Assembly: GCA_030066985.1 (NCBI GenBank)
Contig: JASJAN010000001.1
Location: forward strand, 133,976 to 197,975
DNA from: Desulfobacterales bacterium
Lineage (GTDB): Bacteria > Desulfobacterota > Desulfobacteria > Desulfobacterales > JAHEIW01
Reading direction: 5' to 3'
Length of the DNA stretch: 64,000 nucleotides
In this document: one piece after another, positions 27,872-36,504 of the stretch
Position numbering within the stretch: the first letter of the stretch is position 1
How the letters are laid out: each line of letters opens with the position of its first letter
Notes under the pieces: generated by a model
Database searches by the model: none
What the model was told of the DNA's origin: nothing
What the model saw: only the letters and a program-made list of their open reading frames with translations
Made by a program: the position numbers and the translations under genes

Positions 27872-29161
27872 TTATTTGTCACCACTCATTTTCGCCCATA
27901 GCATGCGGCCCATCTCCCGTGAATAGGCCAAGATTTCGTCTTCGGCCATCGTCAGCAGTTTTCTGTTTTCGATTATCAGCTTGCCGCCTGCAATTACGCT
28001 CTCCACGTGGCGGGCATCAATCCCATAGACAAAGTGCCCTAAAAAATTTCCGGCATTGATATCCGTGGGCGAATCATAATCTAAGATAACCAGATGATTG
28101 TCCCCGTCGCCGCTAAATCCGTTTTCCCGAATATAATCATGTACCTTTCGAAAGCGGTTGTAAACCGTGTCCATACCCAGGCCTTCGGTCGCCTGACCGG
28201 TTAAAAACGCAGCTTTGGCGCTGCGCAGCATATCGCTGTGCATGCCATCAGTTCCAAGGATGATGTTATCGCCCAGCTCCCGGTAATTGGTAACGCCCAC
28301 ATTGTTATTCAAGTTACTTTCGGTGTTCTGCACGACGTAAATACCGGAGTCGCGCAGCAGTTGTTTTTCCTTTTCGCTCAAATGGATGCAATGGGAAAAT
28401 ATCGATTTGGACAGCTCCAGCGCACCGGTGTCCGCATAACGCTCCACTACCCTTTTGTTGTATTGTTTTAAACAGGCATCCTGATCGACCGCATCCTCGG
28501 CAACATGCACATGCAGACCGGTATCATGCTTGTGGGCCAGATCGATGGCCCGTTTGAGCAAATCATCACCGACGGTAAAAGAGGCATGCAAGCCGACATG
28601 GCCCTGACGTCCAGAGCTTAGAAAGGAATCGGTTTCCTGCAGGCCTTTTTCTTTAGATCCCTCCCCGTCCCGGTCGGATATCTCATAACACAGCAAATGG
28701 GAAATGCCGATACGATCAAATGCCCTGGCGATGGTTTCCAGCGAATCATCGATGGCAAAAGGCGAGGCATGATGATCAATCACAAAGGTGGCCCCGTTTT
28801 TGGCGCAATACAATGCGGAGACCAGCGCACTGGCTTCGATCATATCCGTGTTAAGGGATTTATCCAGGTGCCACCATATATATTGCAGAATTTCCGAAAA
28901 ATTTTGGGGAATTTTCGCCGGTGCCGGCATCCCTCTGGCCAGAGCGGAATAGATATGATGATGAGCGCAACCAAATGCCCGGGTAACCAGCTGATGTCGA
29001 CAATCCAAAATCTGATCATCGGCGCCCAAGTCATCTGCTGACGGCAGCGCATCTATAAACTCGATACCGCCGTCATCACCAGGGGAAACCGCCAAATGAG
29101 TCGCGGTAAACGCCAGGGTCTTCCAATCGATATAGGTGGCATCCTTCAGGTATAGGGTCAT
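27872..29161 (-). CDS. ssnA: SsnA family amidohydrolase
   Basis: 429 residues, an aminohydrolase of the guanine-deaminase/SsnA branch. Metal-site elements are CAHHHIYSAL near residue 60, a second His in LHVHVAED (~205), SHCIHLS, and Asp in ILGTDGMHSD (~300). E. coli SsnA was named from a stationary-phase phenotype. In purine clusters it is thought to hydrolyse a purine ring product or act as a guanine- or imidazole-type deaminase. TAAGGAGA lies ahead of the ATG. It sits between ygeW and xdhD. The specific substrate is inference from context only. Confidence 0.9.
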   Translation of the reverse strand: MTLYLKDATYIDWKTLAFTATHLAVSPGDDGGIEFIDALPSADDLGADDQILDCRHQLVTRAFGCAHHHIYSALARGMPAPAKIPQNFSEILQYIWWHLDKSLNTDMIEASALVSALYCAKNGATFVIDHHASPFAIDDSLETIARAFDRIGISHLLCYEISDRDGEGSKEKGLQETDSFLSSGRQGHVGLHASFTVGDDLLKRAIDLAHKHDTGLHVHVAEDAVDQDACLKQYNKRVVERYADTGALELSKSIFSHCIHLSEKEKQLLRDSGIYVVQNTESNLNNNVGVTNYRELGDNIILGTDGMHSDMLRSAKAAFLTGQATEGLGMDTVYNRFRKVHDYIRENGFSGDGDNHLVILDYDSPTDINAGNFLGHFVYGIDARHVESVIAGGKLIIENRKLLTMAEDEILAYSREMGRMLWAKMSGDK

Positions 29162-29269
29162 CCCTTCTCCTTATCATTGGTTAGTGCAGGTTCCAGGTTT
29201 AGAGATCTTATTTCAATGGTTCAGCAGTTATTAGCAGTAGACAGATGACTATTTTTTGGATGGCAAGCA

Positions 29270-29466
29270 TCACATTCTGTACTCTGTCGCCTGTCCTCTG
29301 GTTGCTGGCTGTCTGGCACTTTTTTTATGCAGCGGTGTAAGTGCCGATTGTTTGATACAAAGAACACCTCCAAAAAGCCGAGGACGAGGACGAGTAGGAG
29401 GACGAGTACGATAAAGCATATAACGTTTCGTCCTCGTCGTCGTCCTCGTAAACGTCCTCGATAAAA
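29270..29466. repeat. Word-repeat hairpin (GAGGACGAG words) in the ssnA-xdhD gap
   Basis: Within the 334-base gap 29162-29495. An almost pure repeat of GAGGACGAG and GGACGAGTA words (about 29379-29411) faces CGTCCTCGTCGTCGTCCTCG (about 29429-29461), with an AT-rich loop between them. Upstream, TCTGTCGCCTGTCCTCTGG (29282-29300) is a single arm of the ACAGAGG word family. Frames read through this stretch are low-complexity and not genes. Confidence 0.7.
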
Positions 29467-29495
29467 CAAATCATATGCTACACGTAACAAAGAAC

Positions 29496-32060
29496 CTATA
29501 ATACTTTTTGCCGCTTATTGATCGGAAGTTGATAGCGCGGCACCCCATCATAGCGAAACAATGCATTGGCAACAGCACCGGCCGTGGGGATGTTGCCAAT
29601 CTCCCCTATCCCTTTGGCACCGTAAGGGCCCAGCGGATCTTTGACTTCTACCTTCTTGACCTCAATGCGCGGTACCTGTTTGATGCGCGGAAGACCCAGC
29701 TTGCCGTAACGTTTTATTTTCAGCTGCCCTTCCTCCATGGGCAGTTCCTCGCTAAGCGCATAACCAAGCCCCATGACGACCGCCCCTTCAATTTGGCTTT
29801 CAAACAGGATCGGGTTGATGATTTTCCCTCCGTCATGGGCCGCGATGACCCGGTCCACCTGTCCGGATTCGTCCAAGATCACCAGATGGGTGGCATAACC
29901 ATAAGAATAATGGGTCAGCACTTCTCCCGGTTCATCGAGCGGGGTGGTCCAATCACAAACCCAGCGGCCAGTATATACCTTGCCCTTTAATTGCGCCAGG
30001 CTCTTGGAGGTTAAATCCTTTTTAAGATCACTTGCTGCGCTGATGATGGCATGTCCCATTTGAAAGGTTGCACGGCTGGCGGTAGTCATGCCGGCCCGTG
30101 CTTTGGACTCGGTGTTGACGCTGACTTCAACACAATCCGGATTATCGATTCCGATTTCTTCGCACAGAATCTGCTGGGCGACGGTATCCACCCCCTGGCC
30201 CATTTCGGTCCAGCCGTGCTGTAATAGGATGCGATTTTCAGGTTGAATTTCAATTTTAACGTCACATTCTTCAAGGACGCCGTTGCCGATGCCGCAGTTT
30301 TTGATGCCACAGGCCAGCCCCGCTGTTTTGGCCGCGTAAAATTCGTCTTTGACCGTCAGCAGAGTCTCTTTCAAACCGACGCCTTCACCCAGAATCTGCC
30401 CGGTGGCCGTGGCTTTGCCGGTTTCAAGCACATTATCATACCGGAACTGCCAGGGGTCAAACCCGCCTTTAACACACAGCTTTTCAATACAGCCTTCCAT
30501 GGCAAAGGTGACCTGATTAACCCCGAAGCCCCGCATGGCGCCGCAGGGGATATTGTTGGTATAAACCGCTTTGGATTCAATATCGACATTCGGAACGTAA
30601 TAAGCTCCGGTGGCGTGACCGGCAGCCCTTTCCAGCACTTCACCCCCCAATGATGCATAAGCGCCGGTATCTCCTAAAATGCGCGCGGACAAGCCGGTCA
30701 GCTTACCGTGTTCATCACACCCCAGGGTGTACTGCATGTAAAAGGGATGTCGCTTGGGATGCATGCGAATGGATTCTGAGCGGCTTAAGCTGACCTTGAC
30801 CGGTTGATTGAGCAGGTAACTGAAAACAGCCGCATGACCCTGAACGGTCAAATCTTCTTTGCCGCCAAATCCCCCGCCAGTGGGAACCAGTTTAACGCTG
30901 ACCTTATCGCTGGCAACACCGAGGATGCGGGCGATCTGCCGCTGGTCTTCATATACACCCTGGCTTTGAACATAAAGTTCAATCCCGTCCCGTCCCATGG
31001 GCAATGCAATCGCGACCTCAGTTTCCAAAAAGCCGTGCTCCACCCGCTGGGTCTGATAAGTCGCTTCGACCACATGGGCTGATGCCTTAAAAACCGAATC
31101 AATATCATCGCCGCGTTGAATATGGGATACACTCAGCAGGTTGCCGGACTCATGGACGTTAACGGGGCTGTTTTCAGCACGATGCACATCTGTCAACGGC
31201 TCTTGGACATCATATTCCACATCGATCGCAGCAGCAGCCCGGCGGGCAGTATCTTCGTCTTGGGCCACCACGCCGGCCAGGACATCTCCGATGTAGCGCG
31301 TAGACTCACCGGCTGCAATCATCACGGGCCAATCCTGGTGAATCACGCCGATGGTGCGTTCACCGGGAATATCATTGGCCGTAAAAACCCGCACGACACC
31401 CTGTATGTTTTCTGCTGCGGCAACGTCAATCCGGCGGACTTGCGTCCGGGGATGGTCGCTGAATTTGAGGGCCCCATGCAGCATGCCATCAATGCGCATA
31501 TCATCAATAAACGCGCTGCGGCCAACTGCTTTGTCATAGGCATCGTATTTGGGCTGAGATGTGCCCACCTTGCCGCTAGCGGTAAGTTGAATCTCCTGAT
31601 TATTGCGCAAATGCTCGGCCGCCAGTTCGATGGCATCGACAATTTTGATATAACCGGTACAGCGACACAGGTTAAATCGAAGGGCTTTAATAATTTCCTG
31701 GCGGCTGGGTTGGGGGTTGTTTTCCAAAAGTATTTTGGAGCGCGATAAAAAGCCAGGTGTGCAAAAACCGCACTGCACCGCTCCTTGGGCCACAAATGCC
31801 CGCCCGAGTGTTTGGCGCAGGCTTGCCGGAAAACCTTCAATGGTGACGATGCTGGCACCATCCAGTTTGCGCATGGGGGTTACACAGGATAACGCCGGCT
31901 TGGCATCCACCTCGACCAAGCAAGCACCGCAGGTTGCTTCCCCACTGCAACCATTTTTAACCGAAACAATGCCGGCCGTCTCTCTTAGATAATTTAACAA
32001 TGACCGCTTGTGGTCACCGTCATAGGATATGTCCACGCCGTTTAATGTAAATTTTATCAT
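29496..32060 (-). CDS. xdhD: XdhD-type molybdenum hydroxylase with fused 2Fe-2S domain
   Basis: 854 residues joining a two-cluster 2Fe-2S domain to a Mo-pterin domain, without an FAD domain. Cluster ligands are Cys38, Cys44, Cys47 and Cys59, then Cys97, Cys100, Cys132 and Cys134 (QCGFCTPGF ... CRCTGY). The Mo part has VPTGGGFGGKEDLTVQ, CGAMRGFGVNQVTFAME, GWTEMGQGVDTVAQ and GPYGAKGIGEIGNIP. E. coli XdhD belongs to the selenium-dependent Mo hydroxylases, where a labile selenium is a cofactor ligand rather than an encoded selenocysteine. No in-frame TGA was found, consistent with that. The missing FAD subunit suggests electrons go to YgfK. The ribosome site is weak. Confidence 0.92.
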   Translation of the reverse strand: MIKFTLNGVDISYDGDHKRSLLNYLRETAGIVSVKNGCSGEATCGACLVEVDAKPALSCVTPMRKLDGASIVTIEGFPASLRQTLGRAFVAQGAVQCGFCTPGFLSRSKILLENNPQPSRQEIIKALRFNLCRCTGYIKIVDAIELAAEHLRNNQEIQLTASGKVGTSQPKYDAYDKAVGRSAFIDDMRIDGMLHGALKFSDHPRTQVRRIDVAAAENIQGVVRVFTANDIPGERTIGVIHQDWPVMIAAGESTRYIGDVLAGVVAQDEDTARRAAAAIDVEYDVQEPLTDVHRAENSPVNVHESGNLLSVSHIQRGDDIDSVFKASAHVVEATYQTQRVEHGFLETEVAIALPMGRDGIELYVQSQGVYEDQRQIARILGVASDKVSVKLVPTGGGFGGKEDLTVQGHAAVFSYLLNQPVKVSLSRSESIRMHPKRHPFYMQYTLGCDEHGKLTGLSARILGDTGAYASLGGEVLERAAGHATGAYYVPNVDIESKAVYTNNIPCGAMRGFGVNQVTFAMEGCIEKLCVKGGFDPWQFRYDNVLETGKATATGQILGEGVGLKETLLTVKDEFYAAKTAGLACGIKNCGIGNGVLEECDVKIEIQPENRILLQHGWTEMGQGVDTVAQQILCEEIGIDNPDCVEVSVNTESKARAGMTTASRATFQMGHAIISAASDLKKDLTSKSLAQLKGKVYTGRWVCDWTTPLDEPGEVLTHYSYGYATHLVILDESGQVDRVIAAHDGGKIINPILFESQIEGAVVMGLGYALSEELPMEEGQLKIKRYGKLGLPRIKQVPRIEVKKVEVKDPLGPYGAKGIGEIGNIPTAGAVANALFRYDGVPRYQLPINKRQKVL

Positions 32061-32108
32061 GATTCACATATCTTGTTCGAATGGATGGTTTATCTAAATA
32101 TATAAATC

Positions 32109-32290
32109 TACCACGAAGTGCACGAAGTTCACGAAGGGCTTTAAAAAGTAAAATTTTGTTTTCTTTTCGTTCTTCGTGTTCTTCGTGGTTAAATATTATT
32201 CGTTGTCGTCAGCTTCAAAGCCACTGCGGATGTTCATCGTACACGAAGATAAACTTATTTTTTTATCTTGGCGTCTTTGCGGCTTTGCGT
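32109..32290. repeat. Word-repeat hairpin (CCACGAAG words)
   Basis: Left arm 32109-32138 is ACCACGAAG, TGCACGAAG, TTCACGAAG. Right arm about 32164-32190 is the complement TTCTTCGTGTTCTTCGTGG. A further TTTGCGGCTTTGCGTGAGA word set at about 32276-32295 has no local partner. The gap between xdhD and the carbamate kinase holds nothing else. Confidence 0.7.
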
Positions 32291-32298
32291 GAGACATT

Positions 32299-33246
32299 TC
32301 AAATTATACGCGTACCGGCTTCTCCTTCTATGGCCGCCTTCAAGAGGTGCGGGCTGGTAATGATCGCGCTCTCACCACCGTGCTCGAGGAAATCCAGCGC
32401 AGCTTTAATTTTGGGCAGCATACTGCCGGCGGCAAAATGGCCTTCGGCCATCAAACGTTTGGTCTCCTCTGCACTTATGGCGTCCAAGGCCTTTTGGTCA
32501 GCTGTTCCATAATTTAAAAAAACATTGTCAACGGCCGTTGATATCAACAGAATGTCGGCATTTAAGCGGGTGGCCAGCAAACTGGAGGCATAGTCTTTGT
32601 CGACAACGGCATCACGGCCTTCAAACGTGCCATCGTCAAGGCGGACGACCGGTATGCCACCACCGCCAATGGCAATAACGCAAAACCCTTGATTGACTAA
32701 AGTTTCAATCGCATCCAGCTCAATGATGCGGACAGGCATCGGGGAAGGCACCGCTCGCCGGTAACCGCGTCCGGCATCGCGGATGACCGCCCATTCCGGA
32801 TGATCTTTTTGCAGGTTTTTAATCTGCAGTTCGTTGTAAGAAGAACCAATGGGCTTGTCTGGATCAGCGAATGAAGGATCATACGGATCAACTTCGACCC
32901 GCGTAACGACTGTCACGGCCATCTGGTTCAAGCGGCGCTTGTTGAACTCATTTTCAAGTGCCTGCTGGATCTGGTAGCCCAGGGCGCCCTGGGTGTCGGC
33001 CACACAGCTTGCCAGGGGCACAAAATGCAGCCCTTCATGCATGTAGGCAATTTCCGATCGTCGTAGAATAAAGCCTACCTGAGGGCCATTCCCATGGCTG
33101 ATGATCGTTCGGTAACCGCCTTCGATAAGATCAACAATCGGGCGGGCGGTTTCACAGATGGCGGCATATTGATCCTCGACACGCTGATAACGGGGATCCT
33201 TTATCAAAGAATTGCCGCCGATAGCGATGACAAGCAATTTGGGCAT
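32299..33246 (-). CDS. yqeA: Carbamate kinase (ArcC/YqeA type)
   Basis: About 315 residues from the ATG at 33246, with GGTGGG just upstream; an in-frame GTG lies nine bases earlier. Amino-acid-kinase fold motifs are VIAIGGNSLI, ISHGNGPQVG, IAIGGGGIPVV, VDKDYASSLLA and FAAGSMLPKIKAAL. It converts carbamoyl phosphate and ADP to ATP, CO2 and ammonia. Standing between xdhD and ygeY, and downstream in pathway terms of the YgeW carbamoyltransferase, it is the likely energy-recovering step of purine fermentation in the cytosol. The symbol follows the E. coli paralogue in the same type of locus. Confidence 0.93.
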   Translation of the reverse strand: MPKLLVIAIGGNSLIKDPRYQRVEDQYAAICETARPIVDLIEGGYRTIISHGNGPQVGFILRRSEIAYMHEGLHFVPLASCVADTQGALGYQIQQALENEFNKRRLNQMAVTVVTRVEVDPYDPSFADPDKPIGSSYNELQIKNLQKDHPEWAVIRDAGRGYRRAVPSPMPVRIIELDAIETLVNQGFCVIAIGGGGIPVVRLDDGTFEGRDAVVDKDYASSLLATRLNADILLISTAVDNVFLNYGTADQKALDAISAEETKRLMAEGHFAAGSMLPKIKAALDFLEHGGESAIITSPHLLKAAIEGEAGTRII

Positions 33247-33290
33247 GGTTCCCACCTTGCTGAAATATTTCTATTCATCCAAGCAATACA

Positions 33291-34505
33291 CTAATTTCTG
33301 GTAATAAGATCAATATACATTGCCGGTATGACAGCATACATGGCTGCGGCCTGAACCAGCTCGCTTTTCCAGGTCTTCTCGTTAGGTGCGTGAGCCTGAT
33401 CTTCATGTCCCGGCCCAAAACCGATACAGGGAATATCAGACATCCCGGTGATGGCCACCCCGTTGGTTGAAAATGTCCATTTATCCACCACCGGGTCTTT
33501 TCCAAAAAGGTTTTGATAGCCGGCCACCAGCGTCTGACAGGCCGGATGTTTTTCTTCCAGAGTCCAGGCCGGAAAATAGGAATCCGTTGCATAGACCAGA
33601 CCGGTATACGATGGCCGGTCATAGGTATACATCTCCACCCGGGCACCGCTTTTTCTGACAGCTGGCAATTCCCGAATTTCCTGCAATGCCAATTCGCTGG
33701 TTTCACCGGTAGTCAAGCGTCGATCGATGGAGATCCAGCAGCCGTCGGCAACCGCACAGCGTGAGGGCGAACTGGAAAAAATTTCTGAAACCGTCAGCGA
33801 CCCCTTGCCTAAAAAATCGTCTTCCCGTAAACGACCGTTTAACACCTGAAGCTCATTGAGAATCGGCGCCATTTTGAATATGGCATTATCGCCCCTTTCA
33901 GGTGCCGAGCCATGACAGCTGACCCCGCTGGTCGACACTTTGATCTCCATCCGACCGCGCTGGCCTCTGTAGATCCGACAGGAGGTGGGTTCAGTAGAAA
34001 CAACGAAATCGGGCCGGATGTTGCTTTCATTGATGATATATTGCCAGCAGAGGCCGTCGCAGTCTTCTTCCTGAACCGTTCCGCTCAGCAACAGTGTATA
34101 GTCATCTTGCAGATCCAGATCTTTGATGATTTTGCCGGCATAGACCATAGCGGCCATACCGCCTTCCTGGTCGCTGGCGCCGCGCCCCACGATGATCTCA
34201 TCATCTTCATACCCCTGATAGGGATCAACATCCCACTGTTCGGGATCACCGACACCCACTGTGTCCACATGGGCGTCCATTGCAACCAGATGCCGTCCGT
34301 TTCCGATATACCCCAAGACATTTCCCATGGGGTCGATATCCACCCGGTCGAATCCAACTGCTTCCATTTCCTGCTTGATGCGCTGGATGACCTTTTCTTC
34401 CTGACGGCTTTCGCTGGGAATGGCAATCATATCGCGCAAGAATTTTGAGATCTCGGGCTTATATTTGTTGGCACGATTCAAAACTGCTTTAAAATCAATG
34501 TTCAT
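33291..34505 (-). CDS. ygeY: YgeY-type M20 family amidohydrolase/peptidase
   Basis: 404 residues, di-zinc M20 family. Metal and catalytic motifs are MDAHVDTVG (~76), [13 protein letters not shown] (~110), TVQEEDCDG (~145), [15 protein letters not shown], and near the end [16 protein letters not shown] dimerisation insert lies between. In selenium-linked and purine loci it is the hydrolase of the YgeXYW set, proposed to open a ureido or amide product before the amino acid lyase. AGAGGA precedes the ATG. It is separated from the carbamate kinase by only ~45 bases, so those two are probably co-transcribed. The substrate is inferred from the locus. Confidence 0.92.
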   Translation of the reverse strand: MNIDFKAVLNRANKYKPEISKFLRDMIAIPSESRQEEKVIQRIKQEMEAVGFDRVDIDPMGNVLGYIGNGRHLVAMDAHVDTVGVGDPEQWDVDPYQGYEDDEIIVGRGASDQEGGMAAMVYAGKIIKDLDLQDDYTLLLSGTVQEEDCDGLCWQYIINESNIRPDFVVSTEPTSCRIYRGQRGRMEIKVSTSGVSCHGSAPERGDNAIFKMAPILNELQVLNGRLREDDFLGKGSLTVSEIFSSSPSRCAVADGCWISIDRRLTTGETSELALQEIRELPAVRKSGARVEMYTYDRPSYTGLVYATDSYFPAWTLEEKHPACQTLVAGYQNLFGKDPVVDKWTFSTNGVAITGMSDIPCIGFGPGHEDQAHAPNEKTWKSELVQAAAMYAVIPAMYIDLITRN

Positions 34506-34540
34506 GTCAAATCCTCTATCAATCTGAATGGATCCTGATT

Positions 34541-34850
34541 TTATTTTTCTATGACAGGATTAACAGGATTTACCGGATCTTTTTATGTTCATCACTTTCC
34601 GGAAGAAAGTGATGAAACCTAATCCGCTTCGCGGAATGCGCAGTATCCTAATATATGATAAAGTACCAATTTCCAAAATGAGATGTAAAACAACGCCTCT
34701 TTACAGAGAGTTCATCATATCGCAGCCGTCTTTGATTGATGTATAGCCAATTTATAACCCTGATTGTTTCCGCCGTAAGGCGGATTGTATTTTCACGGTT
34801 TCATCCGGAAACCGTGAAAGAAAAGAAAATCCTGTCTAATTTCTAAAATT
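34541..34850. repeat. ACAGGATT word-repeat hairpin in a 372-base gap
   Basis: Gap 34506-34877. ACAGGATTAACAGGATTTACC (34553-34573) faces AAAATCCTGTCTAAT near 34827-34841. Nested inside are CACTTTCCGGAAGAAAGTG (34591-34609), ATCCGCTTCGCGGAAT (34622-34637), the palindrome TCCGCCGTAAGGCGGA (34769-34784) and CACGGTTTCATCCGGAAACCGTG (34795-34817). No gene is seen. ACAGGATT words are a common intergenic repeat of Desulfobacterota genomes. Confidence 0.65.
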
Positions 34851-34877
34851 TAAATGGAATCCATTCCGCTTTAACAG

Positions 34878-36347
34878 CTATAGCTTATCGAGTAGTCCGG
34901 TTTTGGAATTGAACTCCTCGATCAGGGCATCGATTTGATCCGCATTGGTAGGGATACTGTTCCAGTAATCATCATCATACCATTGCTGCTGGATCTCTTC
35001 GTAGGTTTTACCCTGCTGCTCAACCCAGGTATAATACTTGAGATTGTGGATGCGTTTCCGCCCGTAGTATGTCAGTTCCTCCATGTTGTCGATGGTCAGC
35101 CCCTCAATATGGCGGGCATAAACAGCAGCCGCATCGCTATCGCTAAACTTGCCGCGTTCCTGGTTGAGCTCGACCAGCCGGCTGGCGTACATCTCCATCG
35201 AATCGGTCAGCACCGTCATGACAATATCCTGATCCCCCAGTTCATAATAGCGCGCGAATTTAATGGCTGTCACCAAATTGCCGATGCAGGATATGCCCAG
35301 CAGGTCAAGCATTTCAAGCAGCTCCGCAGGAACGCCTTTGGCCGCCAGATATTTTTTGCCGGCCGGCTCGTTAAACAGACGCATCAGGCTGATGGGAATT
35401 TCGTCGTCAACGGCCACGACCATGTCCAGATTTTTGACATTGTGAATCCAGGGCACATGCTTGTCACCGATGCCCTCGATGCGGTGTTCGCCAAACCCGT
35501 TGCGTAGCAACGTTGGGCACTGCAGCGCCTCACTGGCCACAATTTTACTGGCCGGAAACTGCTTTTTGAGAAAATCGCCACAGGCGATCGTGCCGGCCGA
35601 GCCGGTAGCTGACATAAAGCCGCAAAATTTATCTTTAGGGCCCATGATGCGTTTGAGGACTTTCAGCACCGCTGGCCCGGTGATTTCATGATGCCAGAGA
35701 TAATTGCCAAATTCGTCAAACTGATTAAAAATCGTCAGATCCTGTCCGGATTGCCGCAGCTCCCAGCACTTGTCAAAAATTTCTTTAACATTGCTTTCGC
35801 TGCCCGGGGTTTTAATGATTTCCCCGGAAACCGATGCGAGCCAGTCAAAGCGTTCCCGGCTCATCCCCTCCGGCAGGATGGCAATGGATTCGCAGCCCAG
35901 CAAAGTGGAATCGTATGCCCCGCCGCGGCAGTAATTACCCGTCGACGGCCATACGGCTTTCTGGACAGCAGGGTCGAACTGACCGGTTACCAAACGCGGT
36001 ACCAGGCAGCCAAAGGCGGCTCCCACCTTATGCGCGCCGGTAGGAAACCATTTACCGACAATTGCCACGATGCGCGCCTCGACACCGGTGATTGCCTTGG
36101 GGAATTCAATGAAATTCACATCGCCAAATCCGCCGCCTTGAGGCACCGGCTCATTGTGCCACGTGATCCGAAAGAGGTTTAAGGGATCGATGTCCCACAG
36201 CCCGATATTTTTCAGCCGGGCGACGATGGCCTCGGGTATGCGGCCGGGATCTTGCTGCTGCTTGAATGTGGGAATGATGATCTTTTTTTCTTTGGCCCTT
36301 TGAACGGCGCTTTCAAGCCCTTCGGGAACAATGGTCAAATCAATCAC
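34878..36347 (-). CDS. PLP-dependent fold-type II enzyme of unknown specificity (stands at the ygeX position)
   Basis: 489 residues, tryptophan-synthase-beta-like fold. The predicted PLP Lys is Lys107 in FPTGAHKVGAAFG. STGNYCRGGAYDSTLLG (~134) resembles the substrate loop, and SATGSAGTIACGDFLKK (~250) the phosphate loop. It is ~90 residues longer than diaminopropionate ammonia-lyase (YgeX) and lacks that family's visible motifs. Its place beside ygeY suggests it replaces YgeX in degrading the amino acid product, for example 2,3-diaminopropionate to pyruvate and ammonia. This is inference only. The start is GTG at 36347 with GAGGAG upstream. Annotated homologues are usually named only as a PLP-dependent enzyme or cysteine-synthase-like protein. 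Confidence 0.75.
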   Translation of the reverse strand: MIDLTIVPEGLESAVQRAKEKKIIIPTFKQQQDPGRIPEAIVARLKNIGLWDIDPLNLFRITWHNEPVPQGGGFGDVNFIEFPKAITGVEARIVAIVGKWFPTGAHKVGAAFGCLVPRLVTGQFDPAVQKAVWPSTGNYCRGGAYDSTLLGCESIAILPEGMSRERFDWLASVSGEIIKTPGSESNVKEIFDKCWELRQSGQDLTIFNQFDEFGNYLWHHEITGPAVLKVLKRIMGPKDKFCGFMSATGSAGTIACGDFLKKQFPASKIVASEALQCPTLLRNGFGEHRIEGIGDKHVPWIHNVKNLDMVVAVDDEIPISLMRLFNEPAGKKYLAAKGVPAELLEMLDLLGISCIGNLVTAIKFARYYELGDQDIVMTVLTDSMEMYASRLVELNQERGKFSDSDAAAVYARHIEGLTIDNMEELTYYGRKRIHNLKYYTWVEQQGKTYEEIQQQWYDDDYWNSIPTNADQIDALIEEFNSKTGLLDKL

Positions 36348-36365
36348 GGTACAATCTCCTCAAGT

Positions 36366-36496
36366 AAGAGGTTTCAAGTGTTCCGCCTGAGGCGGATTCA
36401 GGTGTCAGCAAAGGGATGACAGAGTGCAGGATCTGGTGATTTCGAAAGTCATGAGGTTCGCAATCCTGACACCTGACACCCGAAACCTGACACCTA
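36366..36496. repeat. GACACCTGA word-repeat hairpin
   Basis: AAGAGGTTTCAAGTGTTCC, the palindrome TCCGCCTGAGGCGGA (36382-36396) and TTCAGGTGTCAGC (36397-36409) form the left side. CTGACACCTGACACC and CGAAACCTGACACC (36468-36495) form the right. It lies between the two PLP enzyme genes and starts shortly after the stop of the upstream gene on the minus strand. Confidence 0.65.
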
Positions 36497-36504
36497 TTTT
36501 ATAT

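Noticed and set aside
27619-27885. Short frames in the ygeW-ssnA gap
   Set aside because: They are made of hairpin words on both strands and overlap the ssnA end.
29221-29490. Frame through the GAGGACGAG repeat
   Set aside because: It consists of repeat-derived low-complexity residues, with no ribosome site.
29496-32060. Encoded selenocysteine in the XdhD-type enzyme
   Set aside because: No in-frame TGA; in this family selenium is a cofactor ligand, not an encoded residue.
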